NCBI RefSeq assembly: GCF_011316935.1 | Contig: NZ_WLYS01000002.1 | Location: forward strand, 434,001-498,000 | Length of the DNA: 64,000 nt | Origin: Sphingobacterium chungjuense | GTDB taxonomy: Bacteria; Bacteroidota; Bacteroidia; Sphingobacteriales; Sphingobacteriaceae | Direction: 5' to 3' | Part shown: positions 45,381-54,366 of the stretch, piece after piece | Numbering within the stretch: position 1 is the stretch's first letter | Layout of the letters: each line of letters begins with the position of its first letter | Position numbers and translations under genes: made by a program | The notes under the pieces: generated by a model | Database searches by the model: none | What the model saw: only the letters and a program-made list of their open reading frames with translations | Told to the model about the DNA's origin: nothing

Positions 45381-46901
45381 ATGAAAAAAAGATACATAAT
45401 ACCTTTCTTGCTGTTGAGTTTGGGATCTTGTAAAGAAGATTTTCTAAACCAATTAGACCCGAATGCGGTAACTGTAGAAAACTATTTTAAAACTGAAAAT
45501 GATGTGCAATTGGCGGTAAATGGTATTTATCAAGCTTTGCGTTCAGGCAGTAACTTAGGTGAAGGGAGTGCGCTTTATAGTGAAGAGCGCTCGGATAATA
45601 CTGGCCGAGATGACAATCAGTCGAATGCAGGTGAGCCTTTCCAGTTCAATGATTTTTCTATTTTGCCGAGCAATTCATACCTCAAAACGCATTGGGCAAA
45701 TATGTATGACGGTATTGCCCGTAGCAATACATTATTGTCAAACATTGATCAGGTACCTTTTGCGAATGCGGAAACAAAAAAACGTTACACGGCCGAGGCC
45801 AAATTTGTACGCGCATTATTGTACTTCCATATGGTGCGCAAGTTTGGTGATTTGCCTTTGTCTACAGTCGAGATTACGAGCAAGCAACAAGCTAGTGACT
45901 TGGCTTATAGACAGCCTGAATCCGTCATTTATGCGCAAATCGTAGCAGATCTAACCGATGCTTTAGACAGTAATCTACCGAATACGCAGTGGGAATATGC
46001 AGTAGGTCGGACGTCGAAAGCCGCGATTAACGCGATCTTGGGACAAGTTTATCTGACTATGGGTGCGACGATGACCGAAAATAAACAAGCAAACCTGGAA
46101 AAAGCAGAGCAACATCTGACCGCAGCCTATGGCATGCGTACGTTTGGCAAATTGACGGAGATTCCTTACGAGCAGGTATTTGATGTGAATCAGAAAATGA
46201 CCTGTAAAGAGTTGATTTTCCAAATTCAATATTTGCAGGGAGATCAAATTTATAGTTCATCCATAGCCCGTAATAATCAAGCGCGTGGCGAAACGGTTAA
46301 CTCTCAATTTCCATCTACTGGCCTTGGTGGCAACGTGAAGATGGACTTGGTAAAAGACTACGAATCTGCTGATGCACGCAAAGGTTTTTCGATCAAATTT
46401 GCAACGAACCCTCAAGTAAACGATTGGTTTATCACCAAATACCGTGACAATAGTGATGCAGCGGGCTCACAAGGTTGGGGTGGCAATGATTTCATTTTGA
46501 TTCGCTATGCCGACGTGATGCTCTTGTTGGCCGAAACAAAAATGCACTTGGGTAAAGATGCTGAAGCCATCTCGCTGTTAGACGAGGTACGTGAGAGAGC
46601 GGGCTTGCCTTCTTATGCAACTTCCAGAGCAGATGCTAACTACAACAGCAAATATCCGACATTGAAAGATGCGATTTTGCATGAGCGCCGCGTGGAGCTG
46701 GCTTTTGAAAATCATCGTTGGTATGACCTGATTCGCAATTACAATGCAGAAGAATTGGTTACTTATTTTCGTAGCAAGAACCAAGCAGATTATGGAAATG
46801 CACAGATCTCGAATATCAGCACAAAAGATCGCTATTATCCAATCCCATTCGATGAGTATCAATTAGATCCGACAAGAATGTATCAGAATTCGGGATATTA
46901 G
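45381..46901 (+). CDS. SusD/RagB-type surface lipoprotein
   Basis: A 506-residue substrate-binding lipoprotein that lids the SusC barrel. The N-terminus MKKRYIIPFLLLSLGSCKED gives a lipobox with Cys at 17. TPR-like helices follow (KFVRALLYFHMVRKFGDLPL), and the C-terminal RHRWYDLIR-type motif (ENHRWYDLIRNYNAEELVT) and YYPIPFDEYQLDP end are SusD marks. It is the second gene of the susCD operon and is followed by a strong terminator. No glycan-degrading enzyme is co-transcribed; the divergent sialidase-fold protein is the only possible partner. Confidence 0.95.
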   Translation: MKKRYIIPFLLLSLGSCKEDFLNQLDPNAVTVENYFKTENDVQLAVNGIYQALRSGSNLGEGSALYSEERSDNTGRDDNQSNAGEPFQFNDFSILPSNSYLKTHWANMYDGIARSNTLLSNIDQVPFANAETKKRYTAEAKFVRALLYFHMVRKFGDLPLSTVEITSKQQASDLAYRQPESVIYAQIVADLTDALDSNLPNTQWEYAVGRTSKAAINAILGQVYLTMGATMTENKQANLEKAEQHLTAAYGMRTFGKLTEIPYEQVFDVNQKMTCKELIFQIQYLQGDQIYSSSIARNNQARGETVNSQFPSTGLGGNVKMDLVKDYESADARKGFSIKFATNPQVNDWFITKYRDNSDAAGSQGWGGNDFILIRYADVMLLLAETKMHLGKDAEAISLLDEVRERAGLPSYATSRADANYNSKYPTLKDAILHERRVELAFENHRWYDLIRNYNAEELVTYFRSKNQADYGNAQISNISTKDRYYPIPFDEYQLDPTRMYQNSGY

Positions 46902-46933
46902 TACCTAACGGTCTATACGTCTTCAACATAAGG

Positions 46934-46969
46934 GCATCCTTCGACTTATAAATCGAAGGATGCTTTTTT
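46934..46969 (+). terminator. Terminator of the susCD operon
   Basis: GCATCCTTCGA (46934-46944) pairs perfectly with TCGAAGGATGC (46953-46963), followed by six T residues. Confidence 0.88.
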
Positions 46970-47028
46970 ATATCAAAGAAATAATGTAGAAAACTATCTA
47001 CATATCTGAAGATATTTTAAAGAAACTA

Positions 47029-47057
47029 TTGTTCTTCAAAATTATTTAATACGTTTG
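47029..47057 (+). promoter_or_regulatory. Promoter of fimbrillin-like gene 1
   Basis: TTG (47029-47031), an 18-bp spacer and TACGTTTG (47050-47057) match the Bacteroidota consensus. The ATG is 97 bp downstream, so a 5' UTR of about 90 nt is predicted. Confidence 0.7.
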
Positions 47058-47154
47058 TAAAAGAAAATAATACTCTATATCAAGAAATTAATAACCTTTA
47101 AAAAAACACTTAACATATAAATATCCTAATATTTACTAAATAATTATCTACAAT

Positions 47155-48789
47155 ATGAAAATTATTTTACATTCCATCGTACTTTTATTTCTTTTATCTT
47201 GTAAATCAGAAAATTTAGGCAATCGTTCGCCTGGAGTTATTCAAGTCGGCATATCAGAGGTTTCTTTCGAATCGGAAGGAGCTATAGGTAATCGAGCGGT
47301 CACACCAACAGAGAGCACCATCCAGCGCAATACGATTGAGCTAAATAACAACTTATTAATGGTGGCCGAGCTACGACCAGTAGAACCTGTAACATTGGGT
47401 TTAAAAGATGGTGCTAAAGCAGCATTGGACACGACAGCACTTTCCAATAATATCCGATATCGCTTGTTGGTCTATAATCAGGCAGGAGCATTTGTAACCG
47501 AACGAAATTACATACACGGACAGGAAAGCAGTACTGAGCCCTTGATATTAGAAGGCGACAACACGTACACTTTCGTTGCGTTTTCGTTTAATAGTACGGC
47601 TGACGACTTACCAGCGGTAACTCCGGCCGCAGCCACCCGTACATTGGCCAATTCGCAAATAAGTGTTCCCAATACAGGTAGAACTGACTACATGTATTTT
47701 AGGCAGACGATGACTGTCGTGGAAAACACGATAAATCGTTTAAATATCGTCCTCAAACATCGAAAACCTCAGATCACGCCTACGATCAATTCCTCCGAAA
47801 CAGGCTATAACATCACCGCTATCGCAGCTCATTTTACACCCCACAATGATGGTATGGGGATCAATCTATCCAATGGTACTTATACTCAAATCGGCTCTGT
47901 AAGTGAGGCTAATATTACATCATTTTCCTCGTTGAATACCCAAAATGTTGTAGGTGCACCAGCTATAATCAATGCCCCTAGTAATCAGGCTACTATTTTC
48001 ACAATCACTTCTATGACAATAGGACCTTTAACTTTATCTAATTTGGTACCTTTTACAAACCTAACAGTCACAGCAGGTGTTCGGTATAATTTGATTTTAA
48101 ATATCGTACCAAGAGATGAGTATACAGTACGAGAGGGCGTACCATCTGCCAGGATAAATGGACGCATTTGGGCCTTGCATAATGTTGGTGTCCCTACCAC
48201 ATTAGACGCCAATCCGCTCATCATTACAGCTGCCCTGCATGGCAACTATTATCAGTTTGGAAGAAATCTCATTTCTGCTGCGCCGACAAGCAATACAGTT
48301 AATGCCAATTGGACCAACACGCCCGCGGCTGCTAACGCTTGGAATATGGGATCCGAGACAGCGGTAAGCAAGAGTGACGCCAATGATCCATGTCCATCGG
48401 GCTTTCGCTTACCAACAAGAACAAATATGCAAGAGCTTCTAGACGGAGTTGTTATTACTTTTAGAGGACCTACTACCGAGGGTAATGCAAATTTTAGTTC
48501 GGCCACCATATTAACCAGCAAAAGAAATGCTAATGTTGTTCTTGTATTGCCGAATCAGGGCTATATGAACCTTACCGGAACTAATCCACCAGTCTCTACA
48601 GGTATAACAGGTAGAGGTAGCACAGCACATTATTGGACAAGTTCTTCGTTAAATTCACAGGGATATCGATTACTGATAAATACCACATCTTCCGATGTAA
48701 GCGTACCCATTGGTAATTTCACCTTTGTACAGTCGCGGCCAATTAGATGTACTGCTACCTTGGCAACCAACCTTCCACCACAATCTTAA
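47155..48789 (+). CDS. Fimbrillin-like lipoprotein with C-terminal FISUMP domain (paralogue 1)
   Basis: A 544-residue surface lipoprotein. MKIILHSIVLLFLLSC gives lipid-anchoring Cys 16. The middle has beta-sandwich features of fimbrillin-type proteins (GLKDGAKAALDTTALSNNIR, RYRLLVYNQAGAFV, TRTLANSQI). The C-terminal part (about 365-540) reads HGNYYQFGRN, NDPCPSGFRLPTRT, HYWTSSS, RLLINTTSSD and SRPIRCT, the FISUMP (TIGR02145) pattern. It is probably a surface-exposed adhesin or fimbria-associated protein; partners such as FimA assembly genes are not nearby. It has a paralogue (49202-50854) with a 107-bp identical patch. Confidence 0.8.
   Translation: MKIILHSIVLLFLLSCKSENLGNRSPGVIQVGISEVSFESEGAIGNRAVTPTESTIQRNTIELNNNLLMVAELRPVEPVTLGLKDGAKAALDTTALSNNIRYRLLVYNQAGAFVTERNYIHGQESSTEPLILEGDNTYTFVAFSFNSTADDLPAVTPAAATRTLANSQISVPNTGRTDYMYFRQTMTVVENTINRLNIVLKHRKPQITPTINSSETGYNITAIAAHFTPHNDGMGINLSNGTYTQIGSVSEANITSFSSLNTQNVVGAPAIINAPSNQATIFTITSMTIGPLTLSNLVPFTNLTVTAGVRYNLILNIVPRDEYTVREGVPSARINGRIWALHNVGVPTTLDANPLIITAALHGNYYQFGRNLISAAPTSNTVNANWTNTPAAANAWNMGSETAVSKSDANDPCPSGFRLPTRTNMQELLDGVVITFRGPTTEGNANFSSATILTSKRNANVVLVLPNQGYMNLTGTNPPVSTGITGRGSTAHYWTSSSLNSQGYRLLINTTSSDVSVPIGNFTFVQSRPIRCTATLATNLPPQS
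47398..47504 (+). repeat. 107-bp identical patch, copy 1
   Basis: This segment, from GGTTTAAAAGATGG to GTAACCGAACG, is identical base by base to 49463-49569 in the paralogue. Flanking sequence of the two genes diverges strongly, including synonymous sites. This is the mark of a recent gene-conversion tract. Confidence 0.85.
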
Positions 48790-49201
48790 CATCGGCTATA
48801 ATATAGATATTCTCTTATTTCAGCTCTCTGACAAATGCTCCATTTTGTCAGAGAGTTTTTTATTTGAAGAGATGAAATGAATGCGCGAGAGGCACAGTTA
48901 TGTTCATCCTTTTCTATAATACAATAAGCCTTTTTTGCTGGGAAAATCAACGATATATTGATATTAGGTTAGATACGATATTTTCAAGTAATTCTGCTAT
49001 TGAGTTCTAAATCATGTTCACCTTACTTTCCGAATGTCTATGTGCACTTAGAAAGCGTACTTGTAGCGTTTCGCCTACATTTAGTAGTAAGTAATCATAT
49101 TTTAAGTTTGATGATTTTTATCTTTCCAAAGAAATTAATCTAAACCTAATTTATAACAAATTAGGGCTTTTTCTACGTTTTTTTTTTAAACAAAGCTCAT
49201 C
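48790..49201. other. Intergenic region between the two fimbrillin-like genes
   Basis: About 412 bp with a terminator near its left end and an AT-rich right part. An imperfect hairpin TGTAG/CTACA lies at 49062-49079. No consensus -33/-7 pair was found for paralogue 2; TACGTTTT around 49174 is the nearest -7 resemblance. Confidence 0.4.
48824..48861 (+). terminator. Terminator after fimbrillin-like gene 1
   Basis: CTCTCTGACAAA (48824-48835) pairs perfectly with TTTGTCAGAGAG (48844-48855), followed by TTTTTT. The two paralogues are thus separate transcription units. Confidence 0.85.
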
Positions 49202-50854
49202 ATGAAAAGTATTTTATACCTAAGCTTAGCATTAACATTTATATTATCTTGTAAGTCAGAAAATACTGTCGACCATTCGCTAGGACTTATTCAGGTTTCT
49301 GTCTCGGATGCCCTATATGAATCAGAGGAAACCTTAGGTAATCGAGCTGCCACTGCCCAGCAGCACGAAGCATTTTTAGAAAGCAATATTCGCCGTAATA
49401 CGATCGAAGTAGGAAACGATTTTCTCATGGTCGCAGAACTACGCCCTGAAGAACCACTATCAGGTTTAAAAGATGGTGCTAAAGCAGCATTGGACACGAC
49501 AGCACTTTCCAATAATATCCGATATCGCTTGTTGGTCTATAATCAGGCAGGAGCATTTGTAACCGAACGCGATTATATCCGCGGGCAGGAAGCTAGTACT
49601 GAAGCTTTACAACTAGATGGCGGCATTACGTATACTTTTGTCGTGTTTTCTATGAATCTCACGAGTAACTTACCAGCAACATTGCCGACCAATGCATCAA
49701 CTCGTACACTAGCCAACACCCAAATCACCACATCCACAGGCGCAAATGCTGTTATGTATTACAAGACTACAATGACTGTAAGTGGAAACGCCATTAATCG
49801 CTTAGACATTGTTTTGAGACATCGTAAGCCACAGATCACCGTCAGGATCAACTCTATCCAGACAGGCTATAATATAAGCGCAATAACTGCTGTATTCACT
49901 CCACATAATAACGGCACGTTAATTAACCTTTCAGATGGATCATACATACAAAATGGCACAAGTCAACCAGTTACAGCAAATTTCAACTCCTCAATACCTA
50001 GTCAGAATGTGGTTAGTAGCGGAAGTTACATTAATTCTCCAAATAATGACATCACCACATTTAACATCACTTCGATAACGATCGGACCACTTACACTAAG
50101 CAACTTAGTACCATTTAATAATTTGAATTTAACTGCCGGAGTTCGTTATAATCTTATTTTAAATATCGTACCAAGAGATGAGTATACTACGCATAATAAC
50201 GTACCGGTAGCACGTATCAATGGTAGACTCTGGGCATTGCACAATTTAGGAGTGAACACCACCCTTAATCACAACCCAACCACCATCACATCAGCACTAC
50301 ATGGCAACTATTATCAATTTGGAAGAAATGCAATAACAGCAGCACCAACTGCCACTACTACCAATTCAAATTTTAATAATATATTGGCTGCATCTAACGC
50401 TTGGAATGGTGGAACAGAAACCATCGCAATCAAGAATACTGCGAATGATCCATGTCCAGAACACTTCCGTGTTCCAACCAGAACCGATATGCAACAGCTA
50501 CTGGATGGTGTTGTTGTAACTAGGCGAGGATCTTTTACGACTAGCAATACAAATTTTGGCTCTGCCGCTATTTTAACCAGCAAACGGAACTCGAATGTAG
50601 TATTGGTACTACCTACTCAAGGTTTCATAAATGTTAACGGAGCAAATCCGCCTGTGTCTCTTCCTTTGGAAGATAGGGGAAATACTTCAAACTATTGGAC
50701 CAGTTCGGCCACAGCTGAAAAAAATCCATATCGATTACTTATAAGCAATACAACAGAGGTAGTTGGCATCCCTACTGGCACAACCAATTTTGCGCAATCC
50801 AGACCTATTAGGTGTACGGTACAAATGCAAACTACCCTCCCGCCACAATCTTAA
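49202..50854 (+). CDS. Fimbrillin-like lipoprotein with C-terminal FISUMP domain (paralogue 2)
   Basis: A 550-residue paralogue of the preceding gene, with MKSILYLSLALTFILSC as lipoprotein signal (Cys 17), the same GLKDGAKAALDTTALSNNIR block, LVPFNNLNLTAGVRYNLILN, and the FISUMP end HGNYYQFGRN, NDPCPEHFRVPTRT, NYWTSSA and SRPIRCT. Both proteins end with LPPQS. The N-terminal and loop regions differ widely, as expected for variable surface antigens or adhesins. It contains the second copy of the identical 107-bp patch. No strong T-tailed terminator was seen; a hairpin beside chaA may serve. Confidence 0.8.
   Translation: MKSILYLSLALTFILSCKSENTVDHSLGLIQVSVSDALYESEETLGNRAATAQQHEAFLESNIRRNTIEVGNDFLMVAELRPEEPLSGLKDGAKAALDTTALSNNIRYRLLVYNQAGAFVTERDYIRGQEASTEALQLDGGITYTFVVFSMNLTSNLPATLPTNASTRTLANTQITTSTGANAVMYYKTTMTVSGNAINRLDIVLRHRKPQITVRINSIQTGYNISAITAVFTPHNNGTLINLSDGSYIQNGTSQPVTANFNSSIPSQNVVSSGSYINSPNNDITTFNITSITIGPLTLSNLVPFNNLNLTAGVRYNLILNIVPRDEYTTHNNVPVARINGRLWALHNLGVNTTLNHNPTTITSALHGNYYQFGRNAITAAPTATTTNSNFNNILAASNAWNGGTETIAIKNTANDPCPEHFRVPTRTDMQQLLDGVVVTRRGSFTTSNTNFGSAAILTSKRNSNVVLVLPTQGFINVNGANPPVSLPLEDRGNTSNYWTSSATAEKNPYRLLISNTTEVVGIPTGTTNFAQSRPIRCTVQMQTTLPPQS
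49463..49569 (+). repeat. 107-bp identical patch, copy 2
   Basis: Identical to 47398-47504 in paralogue 1 over 107 bases, direct orientation, 2,065 bp apart. A second shared run of 32 bp, 48094-48125 and 50156-50187, lies further downstream in both genes. Confidence 0.85.
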
Positions 50855-50932
50855 GAACTCAGAAGTTTGGTTGGGTCGCCATACGTTACTATTATTTATC
50901 CTATGTAAATCATTATCCACGAAATAATCTCC

Positions 50933-50972
50933 AATTTTGCGACACACCATCAACAGCGTGTGTCGCAAAATT
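50933..50972 (+). promoter_or_regulatory. Hairpin directly upstream of chaA
   Basis: AATTTTGCGACACAC (50933-50947) pairs perfectly with GTGTGTCGCAAAATT (50958-50972), with a 10-nt loop and only 4 nt before the chaA ATG. It could end the upstream fimbrillin-like mRNA, control chaA translation, or be a dyad operator. No T tract follows. Confidence 0.5.
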
Positions 50973-50976
50973 ATTC

Positions 50977-52140
50977 ATGAAACATATTATCACTTTTCCG
51001 ATCCTTCTACGTCTAGCCTTTATCTGGCTAGTGGTAGGCCTTTTTATATTTTTGGGATCCAATTTTCTGGGAACAACGATGTCATATACGACAGCAAGCC
51101 TTGTTTTTGTGGTTGTGCTTATCACCATCATCGTAGCTTCCTTTGGTGTCGTTGCGCAAGCCGATAAACTGGCACATTTACTCGGCGAACCTTATGGAAC
51201 ACTGATCCTCACTTTATCGATCGTATCGATCGAAGTGGTGTTGATCGCAGCCGTGATGCTGGGACCTGCTGAATCACCGAGCATCGGTAAAGATTCTATT
51301 TTTTCGGTGATGATGATTATTATGAATCTGGTGATTGGTCTATGTATTTTACTCGGCAGCACGAAGCATAAAGAGCAGGAATATAATGCGCAAGGTACGC
51401 TAACCTATTTTTCTATGATCATCATTCTAGGTGGATTAGCTTTGATTCTTCCGAACTTTATTGTGGGAAATGGTTTAAGCGAATTTTCGACCGCACAAGC
51501 CATTACCATCGCTAGTCTGGTTTTGATGATTTATGCACTGTTTTTAAAATTTCAAATGACCGACTACAAGCATTTATACATACAACCTCCGGCAGGATCA
51601 ATGCGTATCCCCTACCCACGTCGGCAGGAAATCACGACTGAAAAAGTAGCGTTTAAAAAAGATTCGGAGAATACAGTGGTATCGCGCCGAGAAGTTTTAA
51701 CACGAATCGTATTGTTATTGTTGATGATATTGCCCATTGTATTGCTATCGCATGATATGGCTGTGGTAGTCGATTTTGGAATACAATCGGCCAATTTGCC
51801 GCCGGCGCTAAGTGGTGTGCTGATTGCCATTATCGTATTTACTCCAGAATCCATGACGGCCGTAAAAGCAGCGCTAAACAATGAGTTTCAACGTACGATC
51901 AACCTTTGTCATGGCGCCTTTGTATCCACCGCGGGATTAACCGTACCTGCCGTATTGATCGTAGGATTAATCATGTCAAAAACAGTTCGGTTTGGTTTGA
52001 CGCCGGCTGAATTAGTACTTTTTGTCCTCACACTGTTCCTGAGCTTAGTCACCTTTCAGGGCAAACGGACTTCTCCTATTTTAGGAATTATCCATCTGGC
52101 GCTATTTGCTGTATTTATTTTATTACTGTTTAACCCCTAA
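50977..52140 (+). CDS. chaA: Calcium/proton antiporter ChaA-like
   Basis: A 387-residue CaCA-superfamily membrane protein that exports Ca2+ (and possibly Na+ or K+) against protons. It has about 11 TM helices. The first repeat has GEPYGTLILTLSIVSIEVVL with the functional Glu, and the second repeat has VFTPESMTAVKAALNNEFQ, the two alpha-repeat signatures of cation/Ca exchangers. The central loop is acidic-basic. The ATG at 50977 was chosen because the preceding frame holds a hairpin and no signal. Convergent with a BCCT transporter. Confidence 0.88.
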   Translation: MKHIITFPILLRLAFIWLVVGLFIFLGSNFLGTTMSYTTASLVFVVVLITIIVASFGVVAQADKLAHLLGEPYGTLILTLSIVSIEVVLIAAVMLGPAESPSIGKDSIFSVMMIIMNLVIGLCILLGSTKHKEQEYNAQGTLTYFSMIIILGGLALILPNFIVGNGLSEFSTAQAITIASLVLMIYALFLKFQMTDYKHLYIQPPAGSMRIPYPRRQEITTEKVAFKKDSENTVVSRREVLTRIVLLLLMILPIVLLSHDMAVVVDFGIQSANLPPALSGVLIAIIVFTPESMTAVKAALNNEFQRTINLCHGAFVSTAGLTVPAVLIVGLIMSKTVRFGLTPAELVLFVLTLFLSLVTFQGKRTSPILGIIHLALFAVFILLLFNP

Positions 52141-52171
52141 ATAACTGGAAATTATCCGACAGTACGATCTT

Positions 52172-54181
52172 CTATTCCTCTTCCCCATTGCTAATGAATA
52201 GTTCGTTATCCTCTTGCGAGACAATCTCTAAAAATCGATCGTAATGCTTTAGCACATCGCTAATAAGTTCGTTCTTAGTGAAGTACTTGACATCATAACC
52301 ATCTCTCCCATCGCCGAAATAAGTTTTGGGGTAATAGGTTTTGGTATGCTCAACGTCAGGTAAATTGCTTTCTTGCATGAAATATTCTGCGACTAGCTTG
52401 CGATGGCATTTTACTCCATAAACAAAGTCGTCGACTGCTTCGTGCGCGATTGAAATTTCGATTTGCAGCGGGTTTTCGGATTTATGTATAGTAGCCACAA
52501 TGCCGTTCGTTTCGAATTCAGCTTTCAGCTCCTCAAATGCAGGTTCTACGTGATTATCAACAAATTCCTTTATAGCTGACTGGCTTTTGAAATTGACCAT
52601 TTTCTGAAGTCGTTCTTTCCATGATTCTCCAGACCATGGTATCGTAGTTACCGAAAACTTACTATCGTAGTAGTTTTGATCAATCACTAATGCCTTCATC
52701 AGTGAAATGGTGAACAGCACCATGATCACTGCAAACGGCAATGCGGTGATCAATGTCATTATTTGCAGCGACTGTAAACCACCTGCATTTAATAACATCA
52801 AGGCTAAAAGTGCTAACAATACGCCCCAAAAAATAGTTTGCCATTTAGGTGAATACTTCGCATTCCTAGTGGAGATGGTATTCATCACCAAAATACCCGA
52901 ATCAGCCGATGTGACAAAGAATATGATGACAATTAGAATAGCCAGTGCACTCGCTATTTGAGAACCGGGAAGGTAATTTAGAAATTCGAACATCATCGAA
53001 TCCGGATCAGACACTAATTTGCCTAAAGCGCCATCAGCCACGTGCGCATCCGTCCAGATAGCGCTATTGCCAAATACAGTCATCCAAATAAAAATGAAAA
53101 AAGTAGGAATGATCAATACCGCTGCAATGAATTCTCGGATAGTACGACCACGAGATATCTTAGCTATAAATAAACCGACAAATGGTGCCCAAGAGATCCA
53201 CCAAGCCCAATACAGGATCGTCCAATTGTAAAACCACGGCAGCGCTTGCTCGTCGTATATATGCGTATCAAAAGTCAGGGCAAAGAAGTTGTTTACGTAA
53301 TTCCCGACTCCATCTGTAAATGCGCCGATCAGATAATTTGTTGGCCCAAATGATAAGACAAATAGCATGAGCACAATTGCCGCAATAATATTGATATTAC
53401 TCAATAATTTGATACCCTTATCCACGCCTGAAATGGCCGAAATAATCGAAAGTGAAACGAGTACAGAAACCAATAGCGCCTGGTAAGTAAAACTAGTTTC
53501 TGGCAACATCCCCAATTTCTGTAATCCCGAATTAATCTGCACCACGCCAAAACCCAAGGTAGTGGTGATACCGAAAAAAGTACTGCAAAGTGCAAAAACG
53601 TCAATAGTGGTTCCCCATCTACCTGTCATCTTATCCTTGAGTAATGGATACAAACAGCTTCGAAGAGAAAGCGGCAATTTGTAGCGAAAAGCAAAGTAAG
53701 CGAGGCACAGACCGACTAATCCATAGATGGCCCAAGCATGAATCCCGTAATGGAAAAACGTATACAATTGTGCATTCTTCGCACGCAACTGGTAATCCGT
53801 TTCCGAGAAAGCTTCGGTGGTATAGTGTGTCATGGGTTCGGCCACACTGAAATACATCAGACCAATTCCCATCCCCGCTGCAAAAAGCATCGCTACCCAC
53901 GAAAAGAAGGAATGCGCAGGTTTACTATCATTTGGCCCCAGTTTGATATTGCCGTACTTACTAAACATCAAAAAACCTAAGAACAATACAAAAATTGTGA
54001 TTGCCCAGACATAAACCCAGTTTAGGTTAATGAATACAAATTCTTTGATGGTTGTTAATGCTGCTTCGGTAGCCTGTGGTAGGATAGCCGAAAATAGGCA
54101 AACACCAAGGATAAAGATGAGACTGGGGATCGTAACGCCTAGATCCAGGGAGGTTCTAAGTCCGTGCTTTTTAACTTTCAT
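52172..54181 (-). CDS. BCCT-family betaine/choline/carnitine transporter
   Basis: A 669-residue secondary transporter, probably for a quaternary ammonium osmolyte (glycine betaine or choline). It has 12 predicted TM helices, the GMGIGLMYFSVAEP motif near residue 95, and the tryptophan-rich ILYWAWWISWAPFVG that forms the substrate box near 315. A long cytoplasmic C-terminus of about 150 residues (after about 510) resembles the BetT subgroup, where it senses osmotic conditions. Convergent with chaA, 31 bp between stops. Substrate choice cannot be fixed from sequence. Confidence 0.92.
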   Translation of the reverse strand: MKVKKHGLRTSLDLGVTIPSLIFILGVCLFSAILPQATEAALTTIKEFVFINLNWVYVWAITIFVLFLGFLMFSKYGNIKLGPNDSKPAHSFFSWVAMLFAAGMGIGLMYFSVAEPMTHYTTEAFSETDYQLRAKNAQLYTFFHYGIHAWAIYGLVGLCLAYFAFRYKLPLSLRSCLYPLLKDKMTGRWGTTIDVFALCSTFFGITTTLGFGVVQINSGLQKLGMLPETSFTYQALLVSVLVSLSIISAISGVDKGIKLLSNINIIAAIVLMLFVLSFGPTNYLIGAFTDGVGNYVNNFFALTFDTHIYDEQALPWFYNWTILYWAWWISWAPFVGLFIAKISRGRTIREFIAAVLIIPTFFIFIWMTVFGNSAIWTDAHVADGALGKLVSDPDSMMFEFLNYLPGSQIASALAILIVIIFFVTSADSGILVMNTISTRNAKYSPKWQTIFWGVLLALLALMLLNAGGLQSLQIMTLITALPFAVIMVLFTISLMKALVIDQNYYDSKFSVTTIPWSGESWKERLQKMVNFKSQSAIKEFVDNHVEPAFEELKAEFETNGIVATIHKSENPLQIEISIAHEAVDDFVYGVKCHRKLVAEYFMQESNLPDVEHTKTYYPKTYFGDGRDGYDVKYFTKNELISDVLKHYDRFLEIVSQEDNELFISNGEEE

Positions 54182-54366
54182 AACTTGCTTTGATGCGTAT
54201 TAAACCGACGAAACACCGTATTTGTTTACATTTTTTTCGATAAGGTTTAAATTATGGATTATCAGTGGTATGTGACTACTAATCCTTTTAACTGGTTGAA
54301 AGCGGGGTTTGAATGAATGCTTGGTGATGCCAGATGAATCAATACTGGCTTGAAAAGCAAAACCCA

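Noticed and set aside
47985-48521. Antisense open frames opposite the fimbrillin-like genes (also 50314-50583)
   Set aside because: They mirror the paralogous coding sequence on the other strand and carry no independent features.
50812-50976. N-terminal extension of chaA overlapping the fimbrillin-like gene end
   Set aside because: The 55 extra residues are not membrane-like, cross a perfect hairpin, and overlap the preceding gene in another frame.
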